Shown here piece after piece: positions 1 through 7,886 of a stretch of 44,941 nt of DNA (position 1 is the first letter of the stretch; each line of letters starts with the position of its first letter). Where the stretch lies: NCBI GenBank assembly GCA_903933805.1, contig CAIZLM010000019.1, forward strand, positions 1 through 44,941, written 5' to 3'. The notes beneath the pieces were generated by a model, which saw only the letters and a list, made by a program, of their open reading frames with translations, was not told the DNA's origin and searched no databases. Position numbers and translations under genes: made by a program. This DNA is from an uncultured Bacteroidota bacterium (GTDB lineage: Bacteria > Bacteroidota > Bacteroidia > Chitinophagales > Saprospiraceae).

Positions 1-1
1 G

Positions 2-898
2 ATTAGTGGGAAGAAAAAAAGTGGTTTTCGAAGGTTTGTGATCTACCAAAGTAGCCCTCTTCCAAGCTATGGGGACCGCCTTTGCTTCATCCTGTTCTAC
101 TTCAAGCACAAAGTAAGTTTCTCTCCATTGGGAGATAGAATGGTCAGATACTACCCAAATGAAGATATTCAGTTGCTAGAGTTTGACCGCGAAACAGGTA
201 CTTTTGTTAACTACTCAACCTTTAAACTAGATGTAGGAACATCATTGGCCTTTGCTGGCGGCTGTTCATTTTCTCCTAATGGTCAATATTTATACGTTGC
301 AGCACTTACCAACATCTATCAATTTGATATGGCTGCATCTGATATTAGTGCTACCCAAACCACTGTCGCAACCTGGGATGGTTTTGTAGATCCAATAGCT
401 ATATCGTTTCTTAACTGCCAACTCGGCCCCGACTGCAAAATCTATATCCTTGGCGGCGGCGATACCAAATACTACCATATCATCCACAATCCCGATGAAC
501 CAGGTCTTGCCTGTAACGTAGAGCAGCGCGGCCTGGTGCTGCCCACACCCAGCGGCGCCAGTATTCCATATTTTCCGAATTACCGTTTGGGGCCAATCGA
601 TAATCCGGGGCTGCCTTGTTCTCCGGTAGTGGCCTCGAATAATTCACCTTTACCCTTGCCAGAAGGCCAAGTTTGGCCTAATCCAGCGCATGATCAACTT
701 AGTTTTTCCCTGGTAGAAAACAGAATTAAAAGCATTAGCCTTCGTGATGCCATGGGGCGTGTTGTGAAAACGGTCAGCCTTGGTAGCAACAGTGAAGCCT
801 ATACCATGTCCGTTTCTGATCTGGCAGGCGGGCTTTATTTTTGGGTAATGGAAGATGTGAAAGGACGTAGTTTGGTGGGGAAGGTTATTATTCAATGA
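2..898 (+). CDS. T9SS-sorted secreted protein, 3' part (5' end outside window)
   Basis: The frame is open to the left edge, so the gene is cut; a GTG at 38 is the first possible internal start, but it is probably not the true one. From about base 120 the product reads like the repeat-type surface proteins of Saprospiraceae (motif FSPLGDRMVRYYP, then FDRETG, later YHIIHNPDEPG and IPYFPNYRLG), which resemble propeller-like domains. The last 75 residues, starting at VWPNPAHDQLSF and ending GKVIIQ, form a type A T9SS C-terminal sorting domain, which implies export through the outer membrane and surface attachment or release. The first 35 or so readable residues do not look like the family, so a frameshift near bases 30-115 is possible. 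Function of the exported part is unknown. Confidence 0.7.
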   Translation: MSGKKKSGFRRFVIYQSSPLPSYGDRLCFILFYFKHKVSFSPLGDRMVRYYPNEDIQLLEFDRETGTFVNYSTFKLDVGTSLAFAGGCSFSPNGQYLYVAALTNIYQFDMAASDISATQTTVATWDGFVDPIAISFLNCQLGPDCKIYILGGGDTKYYHIIHNPDEPGLACNVEQRGLVLPTPSGASIPYFPNYRLGPIDNPGLPCSPVVASNNSPLPLPEGQVWPNPAHDQLSFSLVENRIKSISLRDAMGRVVKTVSLGSNSEAYTMSVSDLAGGLYFWVMEDVKGRSLVGKVIIQ

Positions 899-920
899 TT
901 TTCCTAAAAGCTTAAATGTT

Positions 921-1080
921 CTACCCCTCGTTTACCGGTGCCACGCTAAAGTAGAGATTCTGGTTCAGGTTTTCAAAGGCTGCAGGGGTTTTGTACTTGA
1001 GACTTGAATGGGGTCAGGCGGTGGTAACTCTGAAAAAACTGTTGGTTTTTGGGCGGAGTATAGTAGCTTTTAATGGCAGA
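921..1080 (-). pseudogene. 3' remnant of an IS3-family transposase (OrfB/integrase core)
   Basis: Read on the minus strand, bases 1010-921 encode HSSLKYKTPAAFENL followed by about 14 more residues and a TAG stop. HSSL.YKTPAAF is the usual end of the IS3-family DDE integrase core. Just upstream (1011-1080) the reading continues with residues such as YHR that fit the family only after a frame change, and no catalytic core remains. This is therefore a short dead tail of an insertion sequence. It lies immediately downstream of the DUF4248 gene on the same strand. No terminal inverted repeat could be recognised. Confidence 0.6.
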
Positions 1081-1088
1081 AAGCGCAT

Positions 1089-1376
1089 TTAGGGTTCACC
1101 AAACGCATCCACGATCAGTCTGACCTGTGCCGGACTCAGAATCTTGCAGCCCGGCCTGCGGCCAGTCTCACAGAGGGCGGATTTCAGGGCGGGAGCCGAT
1201 TTAATCCAGTTATTCAGGTTCGTACTGGCAGTTTTGGGCGATACAGCCGGAAAATACATCTGGGCCAGTTCCCCGAAACCATAGACTTGCTTAGGAAGAA
1301 GACGAGAAAAAAGGTTTTTTTTTGGATGACATAAGGCATCAAATTTTGAAATTGAGCCCCCCACTTCTAAGTGCAA
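1089..1376 (-). CDS. DUF4248 domain protein
   Basis: A 95-residue protein. Residues about 30-95 match the small DUF4248 family of Bacteroidota: a YGFGELAQMYFP segment, a helical middle with NNWIKSAP, and the hallmark end LSPAQVRLIVDAFGEP. The family has no established function; the fold looks like a small helical, possibly DNA-binding, protein. The first 28 residues are not typical and the true start may be further in. It sits between the tRNA-Ser gene and a decayed IS3 tail, so it may belong to an old mobile insertion; this is inference. The family identification is fairly sure because the C-terminus matches closely. Confidence 0.6.
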   Translation of the reverse strand: MHLEVGGSISKFDALCHPKKNLFSRLLPKQVYGFGELAQMYFPAVSPKTASTNLNNWIKSAPALKSALCETGRRPGCKILSPAQVRLIVDAFGEP

Positions 1377-1453
1377 AAATACTGCGGTGCAATGCGAAAA
1401 AACAACACTTAACTCATTGATTATCAGTAATATTATGTCCTAATTTGTCCGGC

Positions 1454-1510
1454 AAGTGGGTTGCGATTTTTTGGCAGAAACAGAATAGCAACCCAGATTA
1501 CAACCCACTT
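1454..1510. repeat. Inverted repeat in the gap between DUF4248 gene and tRNA-Ser
   Basis: AAGTGGGTTG at 1454-1463 is a perfect inverted copy of CAACCCACTT at 1501-1510. A second partial arm, GCAACCC at 1488-1494, can pair with the same left arm. There is no T-run, so it does not look like a terminator. It may be a recombination-site relic beside the tRNA, or chance. Nothing else was recognised between 1377 and 1545. Confidence 0.35.
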
Positions 1511-1545
1511 CGTGGAAATTCCCGGATAAAACGGGACTGAAAATA

Positions 1546-1582
1546 ATAAAAAAAGCGCGTAAATCATTGATTTACACGCTTT
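1546..1582 (-). terminator. Rho-independent terminator of tRNA-Ser
   Basis: On the minus strand, downstream of the tRNA, a 14-bp stem (AAAGCGTGTAAATC / GATTTACGCGCTTT, one G-T type mismatch) with a three-base loop is followed by seven T and an AT-rich stretch. It lies 26 bases beyond the tRNA 3' end. Confidence 0.75.
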
Positions 1583-1607
1583 AAAACATTTCTGGACAAT
1601 CTGTCAG

Positions 1608-1692
1608 CGGAGGAGGAGAGATTCGAACTCCCGGTACCTTCCAGTACGACGGTTTTCAAGACCGCTCCATTAAACCACTCTGGCACTCCTCC
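1608..1692 (-). tRNA. tRNA-Ser (TGA anticodon)
   Basis: An 85-base class II tRNA. The acceptor stem GGAGGAG pairs with CTCCTCC, with discriminator G. The anticodon loop CTTGAAA gives anticodon TGA, and the long variable arm is as expected for serine. The T-arm is GGGAG-TTCGAAT-CTCTC. The CCA end is not encoded. A Bacteroidota-type promoter lies upstream at 1741-1768 and a terminator downstream. Confidence 0.93.
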
Positions 1693-1740
1693 GTTGCGAC
1701 CAACAGTAAACATAGATAGGCTGCGCTGTCAATCGGGGTG

Positions 1741-1768
1741 CAAAGGTAAATAAAAGACCAAAAATCAA
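1741..1768 (-). promoter_or_regulatory. Promoter of tRNA-Ser
   Basis: On the minus strand, a TACCTTTG box (1748-1741) fits the Bacteroidota -7 consensus TAnnTTTG. A TTG lies 17 bases upstream (1768-1766). The box is about 50 bases before the tRNA 5' end. Confidence 0.55.
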
Positions 1769-1879
1769 AAAAATATCAAACGTTTTTTTTGACTGCAACA
1801 CGTTTTTTTTCTGAGTGATACGATCTCCCTTGAAAAATCCCCTAAAATGGCGGTAAATTCATTCGTTATTGCCACTGAA

Positions 1880-2902
1880 CTAGTCTGATTCCGGCATCTT
1901 CAACAGCTGAGGCATCTCATCGTTTTCTGCTATCTTGTCAAAAAAAGTATCCAGAAACAAAGAAATATCTTCAACTGCATCCCTAGACAGGTATTTGCTT
2001 TGACAAATGGCATAGATATCTGACTTCGACTTTCTGATCAGGGAGAGCGCCCTTTTAAGGGATTCCGGTTTGATACCACTGGGCATCAGGAACCTGTCCC
2101 GCACGGTTTTCAAACCGGTATCTGAGGCCGGACTTGAATAGGGTGCGCTGACCAAGCCTGAAAAATCAAAATCGTATGGCATTGCAATTATTTTACTGGA
2201 CTCGTGCCCTTTGACCAATCGTACATTGCGCAACATGGAAATTTCCCAATCCGTATTGCCAATCATATACTCAAATACGACCATCAGGGCGGCCTGGTTG
2301 GTGTGCAAGCTATCCGGAGAAATACCGTATTGTTCCACAGGAGAGCCCCCAATTCTGGCGCAAGTTTCTTCTTCATCCTCCACCAAGATGGCATACATGG
2401 TCTTTTTAGATTTCTCTACGTGGGTATCATGTATGGTGAGCTTGATCAAACGGGCCCTGACACTGGCTGGCGATAAACGCTCATAGATTTTATACGCTAG
2501 GTATTCCCGAATCACCAACTCATCGCCCAACTGGTTTTCATAACAAGGCAATACCAATTTTATCTCATTAAGGGTGTCAAATCCAGCATTTAACAGCTCC
2601 TTTTTTTTGAATTTTAGCTTAAGTGGCGGGTAAAAAGCATTTTTTCTTCGAAACTTACCGCGGGGACGTACCTCTACCTTGAATGCCGTACCATCCCCAG
2701 AAATAATCGCCGCTGGAAAATATTGGTCGCTCCTTTTTTGAGCTGTGATGGTGGTTAAATCCATCTCCAAGGTCATCTTTTCACCTTCATTTTTTGTCAG
2801 CGCTTCAAAAACTGAGGTCAAATGCTGCTGAGCCACACAACTTTGTGTTGCAAACCATGGTAATATCAGGAATAAAATGTAATAATTGTAAGACTTTTGC
2901 AT
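1880..2902 (-). CDS. Secreted CotH-like (kinase-fold) protein
   Basis: A 340-residue protein with an N-terminal signal peptide (hydrophobic YYILFLILPWFATQSC, then VAQQ); the cysteine could make it a lipoprotein, but the lipobox is imperfect. The body has the marks of bacterial proteins distantly related to the CotH spore-coat kinase fold: RPRGKFRRK, FYPPLKLKF, VREYLAYKIYERL-like region, a conserved EYMIGNTDWEIS with the candidate Asp/Asn residues, and AMPYDFDFSGLV, which has the DFD arrangement of a metal-binding loop. CotH proteins phosphorylate secreted proteins, but activity here is only inferred. It is transcribed alone, with the next gene on the other strand about 500 bases away. The large gap upstream (2903-3420) holds a dispersed repeat and a promoter box. 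Confidence 0.6.
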   Translation of the reverse strand: MQKSYNYYILFLILPWFATQSCVAQQHLTSVFEALTKNEGEKMTLEMDLTTITAQKRSDQYFPAAIISGDGTAFKVEVRPRGKFRRKNAFYPPLKLKFKKKELLNAGFDTLNEIKLVLPCYENQLGDELVIREYLAYKIYERLSPASVRARLIKLTIHDTHVEKSKKTMYAILVEDEEETCARIGGSPVEQYGISPDSLHTNQAALMVVFEYMIGNTDWEISMLRNVRLVKGHESSKIIAMPYDFDFSGLVSAPYSSPASDTGLKTVRDRFLMPSGIKPESLKRALSLIRKSKSDIYAICQSKYLSRDAVEDISLFLDTFFDKIAENDEMPQLLKMPESD

Positions 2903-3125
2903 GGCATCAGCGGTTTATGAGGGTAAATGATGCAGAGTTAAGAATACAATGATAAGGCAAAAAAGGTTGCATTTAATCAACTAATTTTGATATTTAATTT
3001 TGAATTGCGCCAATCAATTTACTAAAAACAAAATAAAAATTATGTAATACACAAAAAAAAAGGGTATTGTTTTAAATCATGGCATTTATAGCGTAGATAT
3101 TTCTTTGTTAATTAAATAAAAATAA

Positions 3126-3285
3126 ATGGTTAGGTGGAAGGCTGTTTGGCCAAAAAAGGGCCATTTTTCGCTATACTTCGCAGATTTTTTTGATCGTAGT
3201 GCTGCTACGGCCTGCAAAAATCTGCTTTGTCTGGCAAAAAGTAGCCACTTTTTTGTCTCAGACGCGACCACGCTAACCAGTTGCC
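3126..3285 (+). repeat. Dispersed intergenic repeat, long form, copy A
   Basis: About 160 bp. It starts ATGGTTAGGTGGAAGGCTGT and ends CGACCACGCTAACCAGTTGC, so its ends are inverted versions of each other. Inside is a large palindrome: GCAGATTTTT (from 3180) pairs with AAAAATCTGC, enclosing the smaller stem CGTAG/CTACG. It is clearly alignable over its whole length with the copy at 31432-31596 (roughly 80% by eye), and its outer parts match the short copies at 12395 and 17573. It fills much of the gap between the CotH-like gene and the M43 protease gene. Confidence 0.85.
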
Positions 3286-3368
3286 ATAAAAAAATACACA
3301 TTCTAATGCTGAAATTACAAAAACAAGGCAAAATGACAGCGGCGGACAAGTTAACATGAACTTCTTTT

Positions 3369-3376
3369 TACCTTTG
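3369..3376 (+). promoter_or_regulatory. Putative -7 box for the M43 protease gene
   Basis: TACCTTTG fits the Bacteroidota -7 consensus TAnnTTTG and lies 44 bases before the chosen ATG at 3421. I see no good TTG box at the expected distance, so support is partial. Confidence 0.4.
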
Positions 3377-3420
3377 TAGTTTCATTTTGTAATTTGCTTT
3401 CATCAATTCAACTGCGTCCA

Positions 3421-4965
3421 ATGAAACAGGGAATCTTCCTTTTGAGTTTGCTTGCTGTGTTATCAGTAAAAGCCCAAGAAACCGGTCATGTTTGTGGCAA
3501 CTCCGCCGCAGATCAATTTATGTTCACCCCTAGGCTAATGGAAAATTTGGCCGTCGTAGAATCAGGCCAAGTTTCGGACAGAGGCGGCGTTCAGTACGTA
3601 CCCATTCATTTCCACCTTGTTGGGGATGCTACTGGGGCTGGAAAGTGCCGGGAACTGAAGGTGCTAGACCAACTTTGCGCCTTGAACGCATTTTATGCGC
3701 CTGTTGGTATTCAGTTTTACCTGAGTCCACACCCCACACTCGGTCTTTTCGATAAATCTATCAACAACGCTTCGGTTTACACCACCCAATCCAATAGCTT
3801 TTTGATGCAAGCGAAACGCCACCCCAACGCCATCAACTATTTCATCGTGGATGTGGCCGCCTCCGGAAACAACGATCCGGGTCTGGTGCTGGCATATTAC
3901 TCTCCGGTGGGCGACTGGATCGTAAGCCGTCGCGATCAAATCAATGGAGCCTCCAACAACGGTACCATAGCACACGAAACTGGGCACTTTTTTAGTCTGC
4001 AACACCCATTCCTTGGATGGGAAAGCACCTCAGGTTTTGGCCCCACTTACCCAGGATGGCCGGTGGCGCCCGTTCAGGCCCCCGATGGAGGCACCACCGA
4101 GCGTACCAACGGCACCAACTGTACAACGGCGGCAGACCGTATTTGTGACACCAATCCGGACTATAAGTTTGCCTTTTTACAATCCGGTTGCGGCACCTAC
4201 AATGGTGGTGCAAAGGATCCCCTGGGCGAGTTGGTTGATCCGCTCGAAAACAACACCATGAGCTATTTCAACGGCTGCGCTGATTATCAATTTACGCCGC
4301 TTCAGAGCGCAGCCATGCTGGCTGACCTCAACAATGCTTACCGTAATTTTCTTGACAACGCTTACACGCCGGTAGCCACCAACATTGATACGCCAGCTGA
4401 CTTACTCGTGTCCCCCGCAACCGGCGTAACCGTACCTTTTTACAACGCCATCACGTTGGAATGGAATGCCGTGGCTGGTGCAACGCACTACCTCATCGAA
4501 GTAGATGAGGTGCCATCTTTTGCAACAAACAATATCAAAACCTATATCACGACGAGTACGTCCTTTTTGTTGACGGAGATGGGAGCCAGTGACACCTATT
4601 ATTGGCGTGTAAAACCCTTCAATTACTCCGTGGGATGTGCCGCTGTGAAAAGTCGTTCTTTCAAAACTCCTGCCACAACAACGAGTACTGTTGACATGGA
4701 AGGGCTTTCTGCTTGGCAGGTATCACCCAATCCAGCTTCTGGCAATGAAGCGCATTTGACGATCAATGCAAACAGTGACTTTGTGGCCAATATCAGTATT
4801 TTGGATGCTGCCGGTAAGTTGGTGAAGAATATTCGGGATGTCCACTTCGTAGCAGGGGCTTCTACCGTCGATCTTCCTTTGGAAGGTTTATCCAATGGTT
4901 TCTATTGTGTTTTCCTAGACAATGGTATTGCCCGTGATATGCGGAAATTGGTGCTTGCCCGTTAA
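3421..4965 (+). CDS. Secreted M43 (pappalysin-like) zinc metalloprotease with T9SS signal
   Basis: Counted from the ATG at 3421, the protein has 514 residues; this start is preferred to the one at 3394 because it begins the signal peptide MKQGIFLLSLLAVLSVKAQ. The zinc site HETGHFFSLQH (185-195) has the three metal His and catalytic Glu186 of the M43 family, and NNTMSY (277-282) gives the Met-turn. Several Cys around 233-286 probably form disulfides, as in relatives. A fibronectin type III-like sandwich follows at about 325-425 (LEWNAVAGATHYLIEV, YYWRVKP). The last 80 residues (SPNPASGNEAHLTI onward) form a T9SS sorting domain. The enzyme should be an exported endopeptidase; its substrate is unknown. 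It is probably a single-gene unit ending at the hairpin at 4981. Confidence 0.9.
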   Translation: MKQGIFLLSLLAVLSVKAQETGHVCGNSAADQFMFTPRLMENLAVVESGQVSDRGGVQYVPIHFHLVGDATGAGKCRELKVLDQLCALNAFYAPVGIQFYLSPHPTLGLFDKSINNASVYTTQSNSFLMQAKRHPNAINYFIVDVAASGNNDPGLVLAYYSPVGDWIVSRRDQINGASNNGTIAHETGHFFSLQHPFLGWESTSGFGPTYPGWPVAPVQAPDGGTTERTNGTNCTTAADRICDTNPDYKFAFLQSGCGTYNGGAKDPLGELVDPLENNTMSYFNGCADYQFTPLQSAAMLADLNNAYRNFLDNAYTPVATNIDTPADLLVSPATGVTVPFYNAITLEWNAVAGATHYLIEVDEVPSFATNNIKTYITTSTSFLLTEMGASDTYYWRVKPFNYSVGCAAVKSRSFKTPATTTSTVDMEGLSAWQVSPNPASGNEAHLTINANSDFVANISILDAAGKLVKNIRDVHFVAGASTVDLPLEGLSNGFYCVFLDNGIARDMRKLVLAR

Positions 4966-4980
4966 GATTATAGTATCATC

Positions 4981-5017
4981 AAAAAAGCCCTTCGGAATCG
5001 CTCCGAAGGGCTTTTTT
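4981..5017. terminator. Bidirectional Rho-independent terminator
   Basis: A perfect 16-bp stem (AAAAAAGCCCTTCGGA with its complement), with loop ATCGC, is flanked by A-run and T-run. It lies between the convergent M43 protease and TonB-receptor genes and can serve both strands. Confidence 0.92.
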
Positions 5018-5064
5018 ATTGCTGAAACAACCCTTTTTTGTGGTATCCGCAACCGCGAAGGCTA

Positions 5065-7722
5065 TTAAAATCCACCCTCCATTCCTTCAGATTCCATCCG
5101 GGTGTTTTTACGGCGGAAAAGCGAAACGTCAAACTTGCCAAACCGGTAAGAAAAATTAAGTCTTACCAATTGTGGATCCCGCCTGCGCCAAGTGTCTTGA
5201 CTAAAAAAGGTGGATTCTGTGTGGGATCCAGATTTCCTAGAACGAAAAATGTCCTGCATATTGAGGGTCAAACTCGCCTTCTTATTCCAAAAATCTTTTC
5301 GAATGGACGCATCTACAAACCAAACAGGAATGGAATAACCCTGGGCTGAACTGGTTGGGCCACCGCCCCATCCGCCGCCGCTTTGACCACCGCGCCCGCC
5401 GCCGCCACCACCGCCTGTGTCAAAAGAGGTGCGACTCTGGTAGGAACCATTGACTTGAAAAGTAATGTTCTTTTTTAGTTTTAAACTGACATTTTCCTTG
5501 ATAAACCAAGTAAACTGCTCCACGTTTACCTGTTCGTTTTCGGTTCCCAGCAGTTTGAGCTGCGAGTTATAGCCATTCAGGTTGCTGGTCAATTCAAGCA
5601 TTTTCCAAAAGGTATTCTTTACGGTGATTTCCATACCGTAAGCAACACTTGAATTGGCATTCTGGAAGGTTGAAATACCGATGATACGCTGTAAATCTGC
5701 ATCAAATTCCGAGTATGCATACCGCGTTATCAAGTCTGTTGATCGCTTGTAATACACAGATGTCAGTAAATTGTGGTTCCGGTTGAAGATGTTTTGGTAA
5801 GAAAGTTCAACAGCATTGGCAAATTCCGGCAACAGCGCGGGATTACCCTTGGAAAGGTTGAGTGAATCAGAAAAATCGGTAAACGGAATCAGTTGAAAAA
5901 AATTGGGGCGATTGATCCGCCTCGTGTAACTCAACTGAAGGTTGTCTTCATCGTTCACTTTATACGTCAAAAATGTACTGGGGAAAAGGCTGATGGGGTA
6001 GGAGTTGCCAAATGTAGAGTCTCTGTCAAGTAAGGTGCCCGAATATTTCGAACTTTCAGCGCGTAAACCGACTTGATAACCCCATTTGGCAAACGATTGA
6101 CTGTATGTGCCGTAAGCAGCATATACATAGTCGTCAAATTTGTAACGGTCTGTAAATCCGGGGACATATACGTAGTCGCCTTGCAGGTCGTCAAACAAAA
6201 AGTTGGCGTTGTCTGCGTTGAAACTGCGGATGGCCGCCCGCGCGCCCAACTCAACTTTTTTTCCTTTAGCAATTGGGTTGACAAAATCTGTTTGTAGGGT
6301 GTAAAACTGATTGCCCCCGGAACCCTTCTGACGTTCTTTGGAGGTAATGCCTGTTTCGTTAAAAATAGTCTGAAATTGGCTTTCGTTGTCGGAGGTAGAA
6401 CGGTTGTAGTTGAGGTCCGCCGTGAGTTCTTCCCCTTCTTTGGGGAATAAATGCTTGTACAGGAGTTGACTCCCCATGTTTCTAAAATTACGATCGGCAT
6501 CAGATGTTCGCGTCGATCCAATGGAGTAGGGTAGGGGTGTCGGGAAAATAAATAAAGTCTCAGTTTTCAACAACTTATCCACGTTGTTGAAAGAACCACC
6601 GTGAATATTGCCGCTCAGGGTAAGGGTGTTGCGGTTGTTAATAAACCAGTCCACACCAGCCCGACCCATCAAGAACAGACCATTGTTGGTCGGTGCGTTG
6701 GTCTGTGCAACTGAAGAGGTAAGGTTGTCTGACAGGTCGTAATTCAATCGATCGGTACCACTTGTGCTCAGGTTGCGGCGTTGGTTGACGTTCAACCCAA
6801 AAAAAGCGTTGACTTTGCCCTCTCGCGCATTGAGGTCTGTGCCGAAATTGGATCTGCCCCGCATGTCTATACCCGTACGAACGGACCCGTTGTAGCCAAT
6901 TCTCCGGTTCTTTTTGAGTACAATATTCACAATCCCGGCACCACCACCAGATGCATCATATTTGGCAGAGGGATTGGTAATAACTTCTACATTGTCAATC
7001 GCGTCTGCTGGTATTTGGTCCAGGGTGAGGTTGGTGGGGCGACCATCCACAAAGATTTGAGGTGCCGCATTCCGCAACGATAAGTTGCCATCAATATCCA
7101 CATTCAAGGTCGGAACATTCTTCAGGGCATCTTCCGCAGTTCCACCTGCTGCTACATTGTCTTTGTCGAGCCGATACACTTTTTTATCCAGTGCAAGGGA
7201 AACCTGCGATGCATCACCCTGAATGGTTACTTCTTTCAACAGACTCGAGGTGGCAGCCAGTTTGATATTTCCGAGATCCTTGTCAAAAGCTGCTGCTGAA
7301 AAGCCATTACCAGGTTTTCCGCCACCGTTTGGCCGCGTTCCAGGATCAATAAAGGCAACCTTACGCTCTATTTGAGCATACCCCAAATAATTAATTTTAA
7401 GGGTAAATTCGCCCCGGATAGGAATGTTATCAAGACTAAAGTCGCCGTTTTCCAGTGTAAGTTGTCCTCCTACAACAGCCGGTTCCATCTTGCGCTTGAT
7501 ACTGTCCCATCGCATACCGGTCAACTGAACTGATGCATAAGCTAAGCCCTTCCCGGTAGCTTCGTCCACTATTTTGCCGTAAAACCTGCCAGATATATTT
7601 GGCATGGCGCCACCACCCGGACGCCCACCCTGTGGCACCTGCGCTGATGCCGCGCTTTGAAAGATGCACAAAAACAAAGACATCAAAAAGATGGCATGAG
7701 AAAATCGAAAAACAAACGTCAT
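5065..7722 (-). CDS. Outer-membrane TonB-dependent receptor-like barrel protein
   Basis: Starting at the ATG at 7722, 885 residues; an in-frame ATG at 7764 would add 14 residues ahead of a clear signal peptide (FRFSHAIFLMSLFLCIFQSAASAQ). Order of domains: a carboxypeptidase-regulatory-like sandwich at about 40-150 (GRFYGKIVDEATGKGLAYAS), a plug at about 165-270 (EDALKNVPTLNVD, FVDGRPTNLTLDQIP, NPSAKYDASGGGAGIVNI), then an outer-membrane beta-barrel of the OMP_b-brl_3 type ending in FSYRFGKFDVSLF plus a short polar tail. The type usually imports or binds an unidentified ligand; no SusD partner is nearby. An odd glycine-rich stretch (about 20 residues, almost all Gly) lies near residue 780 in the barrel and probably forms an extracellular loop or periplasmic turn. 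Confidence 0.85.
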   Translation of the reverse strand: MTFVFRFSHAIFLMSLFLCIFQSAASAQVPQGGRPGGGAMPNISGRFYGKIVDEATGKGLAYASVQLTGMRWDSIKRKMEPAVVGGQLTLENGDFSLDNIPIRGEFTLKINYLGYAQIERKVAFIDPGTRPNGGGKPGNGFSAAAFDKDLGNIKLAATSSLLKEVTIQGDASQVSLALDKKVYRLDKDNVAAGGTAEDALKNVPTLNVDIDGNLSLRNAAPQIFVDGRPTNLTLDQIPADAIDNVEVITNPSAKYDASGGGAGIVNIVLKKNRRIGYNGSVRTGIDMRGRSNFGTDLNAREGKVNAFFGLNVNQRRNLSTSGTDRLNYDLSDNLTSSVAQTNAPTNNGLFLMGRAGVDWFINNRNTLTLSGNIHGGSFNNVDKLLKTETLFIFPTPLPYSIGSTRTSDADRNFRNMGSQLLYKHLFPKEGEELTADLNYNRSTSDNESQFQTIFNETGITSKERQKGSGGNQFYTLQTDFVNPIAKGKKVELGARAAIRSFNADNANFLFDDLQGDYVYVPGFTDRYKFDDYVYAAYGTYSQSFAKWGYQVGLRAESSKYSGTLLDRDSTFGNSYPISLFPSTFLTYKVNDEDNLQLSYTRRINRPNFFQLIPFTDFSDSLNLSKGNPALLPEFANAVELSYQNIFNRNHNLLTSVYYKRSTDLITRYAYSEFDADLQRIIGISTFQNANSSVAYGMEITVKNTFWKMLELTSNLNGYNSQLKLLGTENEQVNVEQFTWFIKENVSLKLKKNITFQVNGSYQSRTSFDTGGGGGGGRGGQSGGGWGGGPTSSAQGYSIPVWFVDASIRKDFWNKKASLTLNMQDIFRSRKSGSHTESTFFSQDTWRRRDPQLVRLNFSYRFGKFDVSLFRRKNTRMESEGMEGGF

Positions 7723-7775
7723 AATGTAATACTTGAAATGGCGAAATAGCTGTATTTGAAACATATAAACACAAA

Positions 7776-7819
7776 GAACCGTCGAAACACTGATAAATGG
7801 TCAGTTGTTTCGACGGTTC
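7776..7819 (-). terminator. Long hairpin between two minus-strand genes
   Basis: GAACCGTCGAAAC (7776-7788) pairs perfectly with GTTTCGACGGTTC (7807-7819), and the stem extends inward by CTGA/TCAG across one bulge, leaving a loop of about seven bases. On the minus strand it lies 3' of the choice-of-anchor V gene and 5' of the TonB-receptor gene, and is followed by TTTGTGTTTAT, a weak T-rich tail. A terminator or attenuator-like element is likely. Confidence 0.55.
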
Positions 7820-7886
7820 CAACAATTAAGAGCACATACGACGGATATTAAAGCACAAAGTTTAACATCACGTGTAATTTTGCCGA

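Noticed and set aside
3086-3359. Open frames on both strands through repeat copy A, encoding up to 87 residues
   Set aside because: They follow the repeat, and copies A and B differ by a one-base change in the hairpin loop that would break any shared protein. Only base-level structure, not a reading frame, is kept among copies. Small 'hypothetical proteins' here would be annotation artefacts.
5340-5425. GC-rich repetitive DNA at the glycine stretch, first taken as a non-coding tandem repeat or CRISPR-like block
   Set aside because: It is in frame inside the barrel gene, irregular, and has no spacers.
5967-6521. A 184-residue minus-strand frame inside the TonB-receptor gene
   Set aside because: It is an alternate frame on the same strand as a clear family match; composition is low-quality and it has no recognisable domain.
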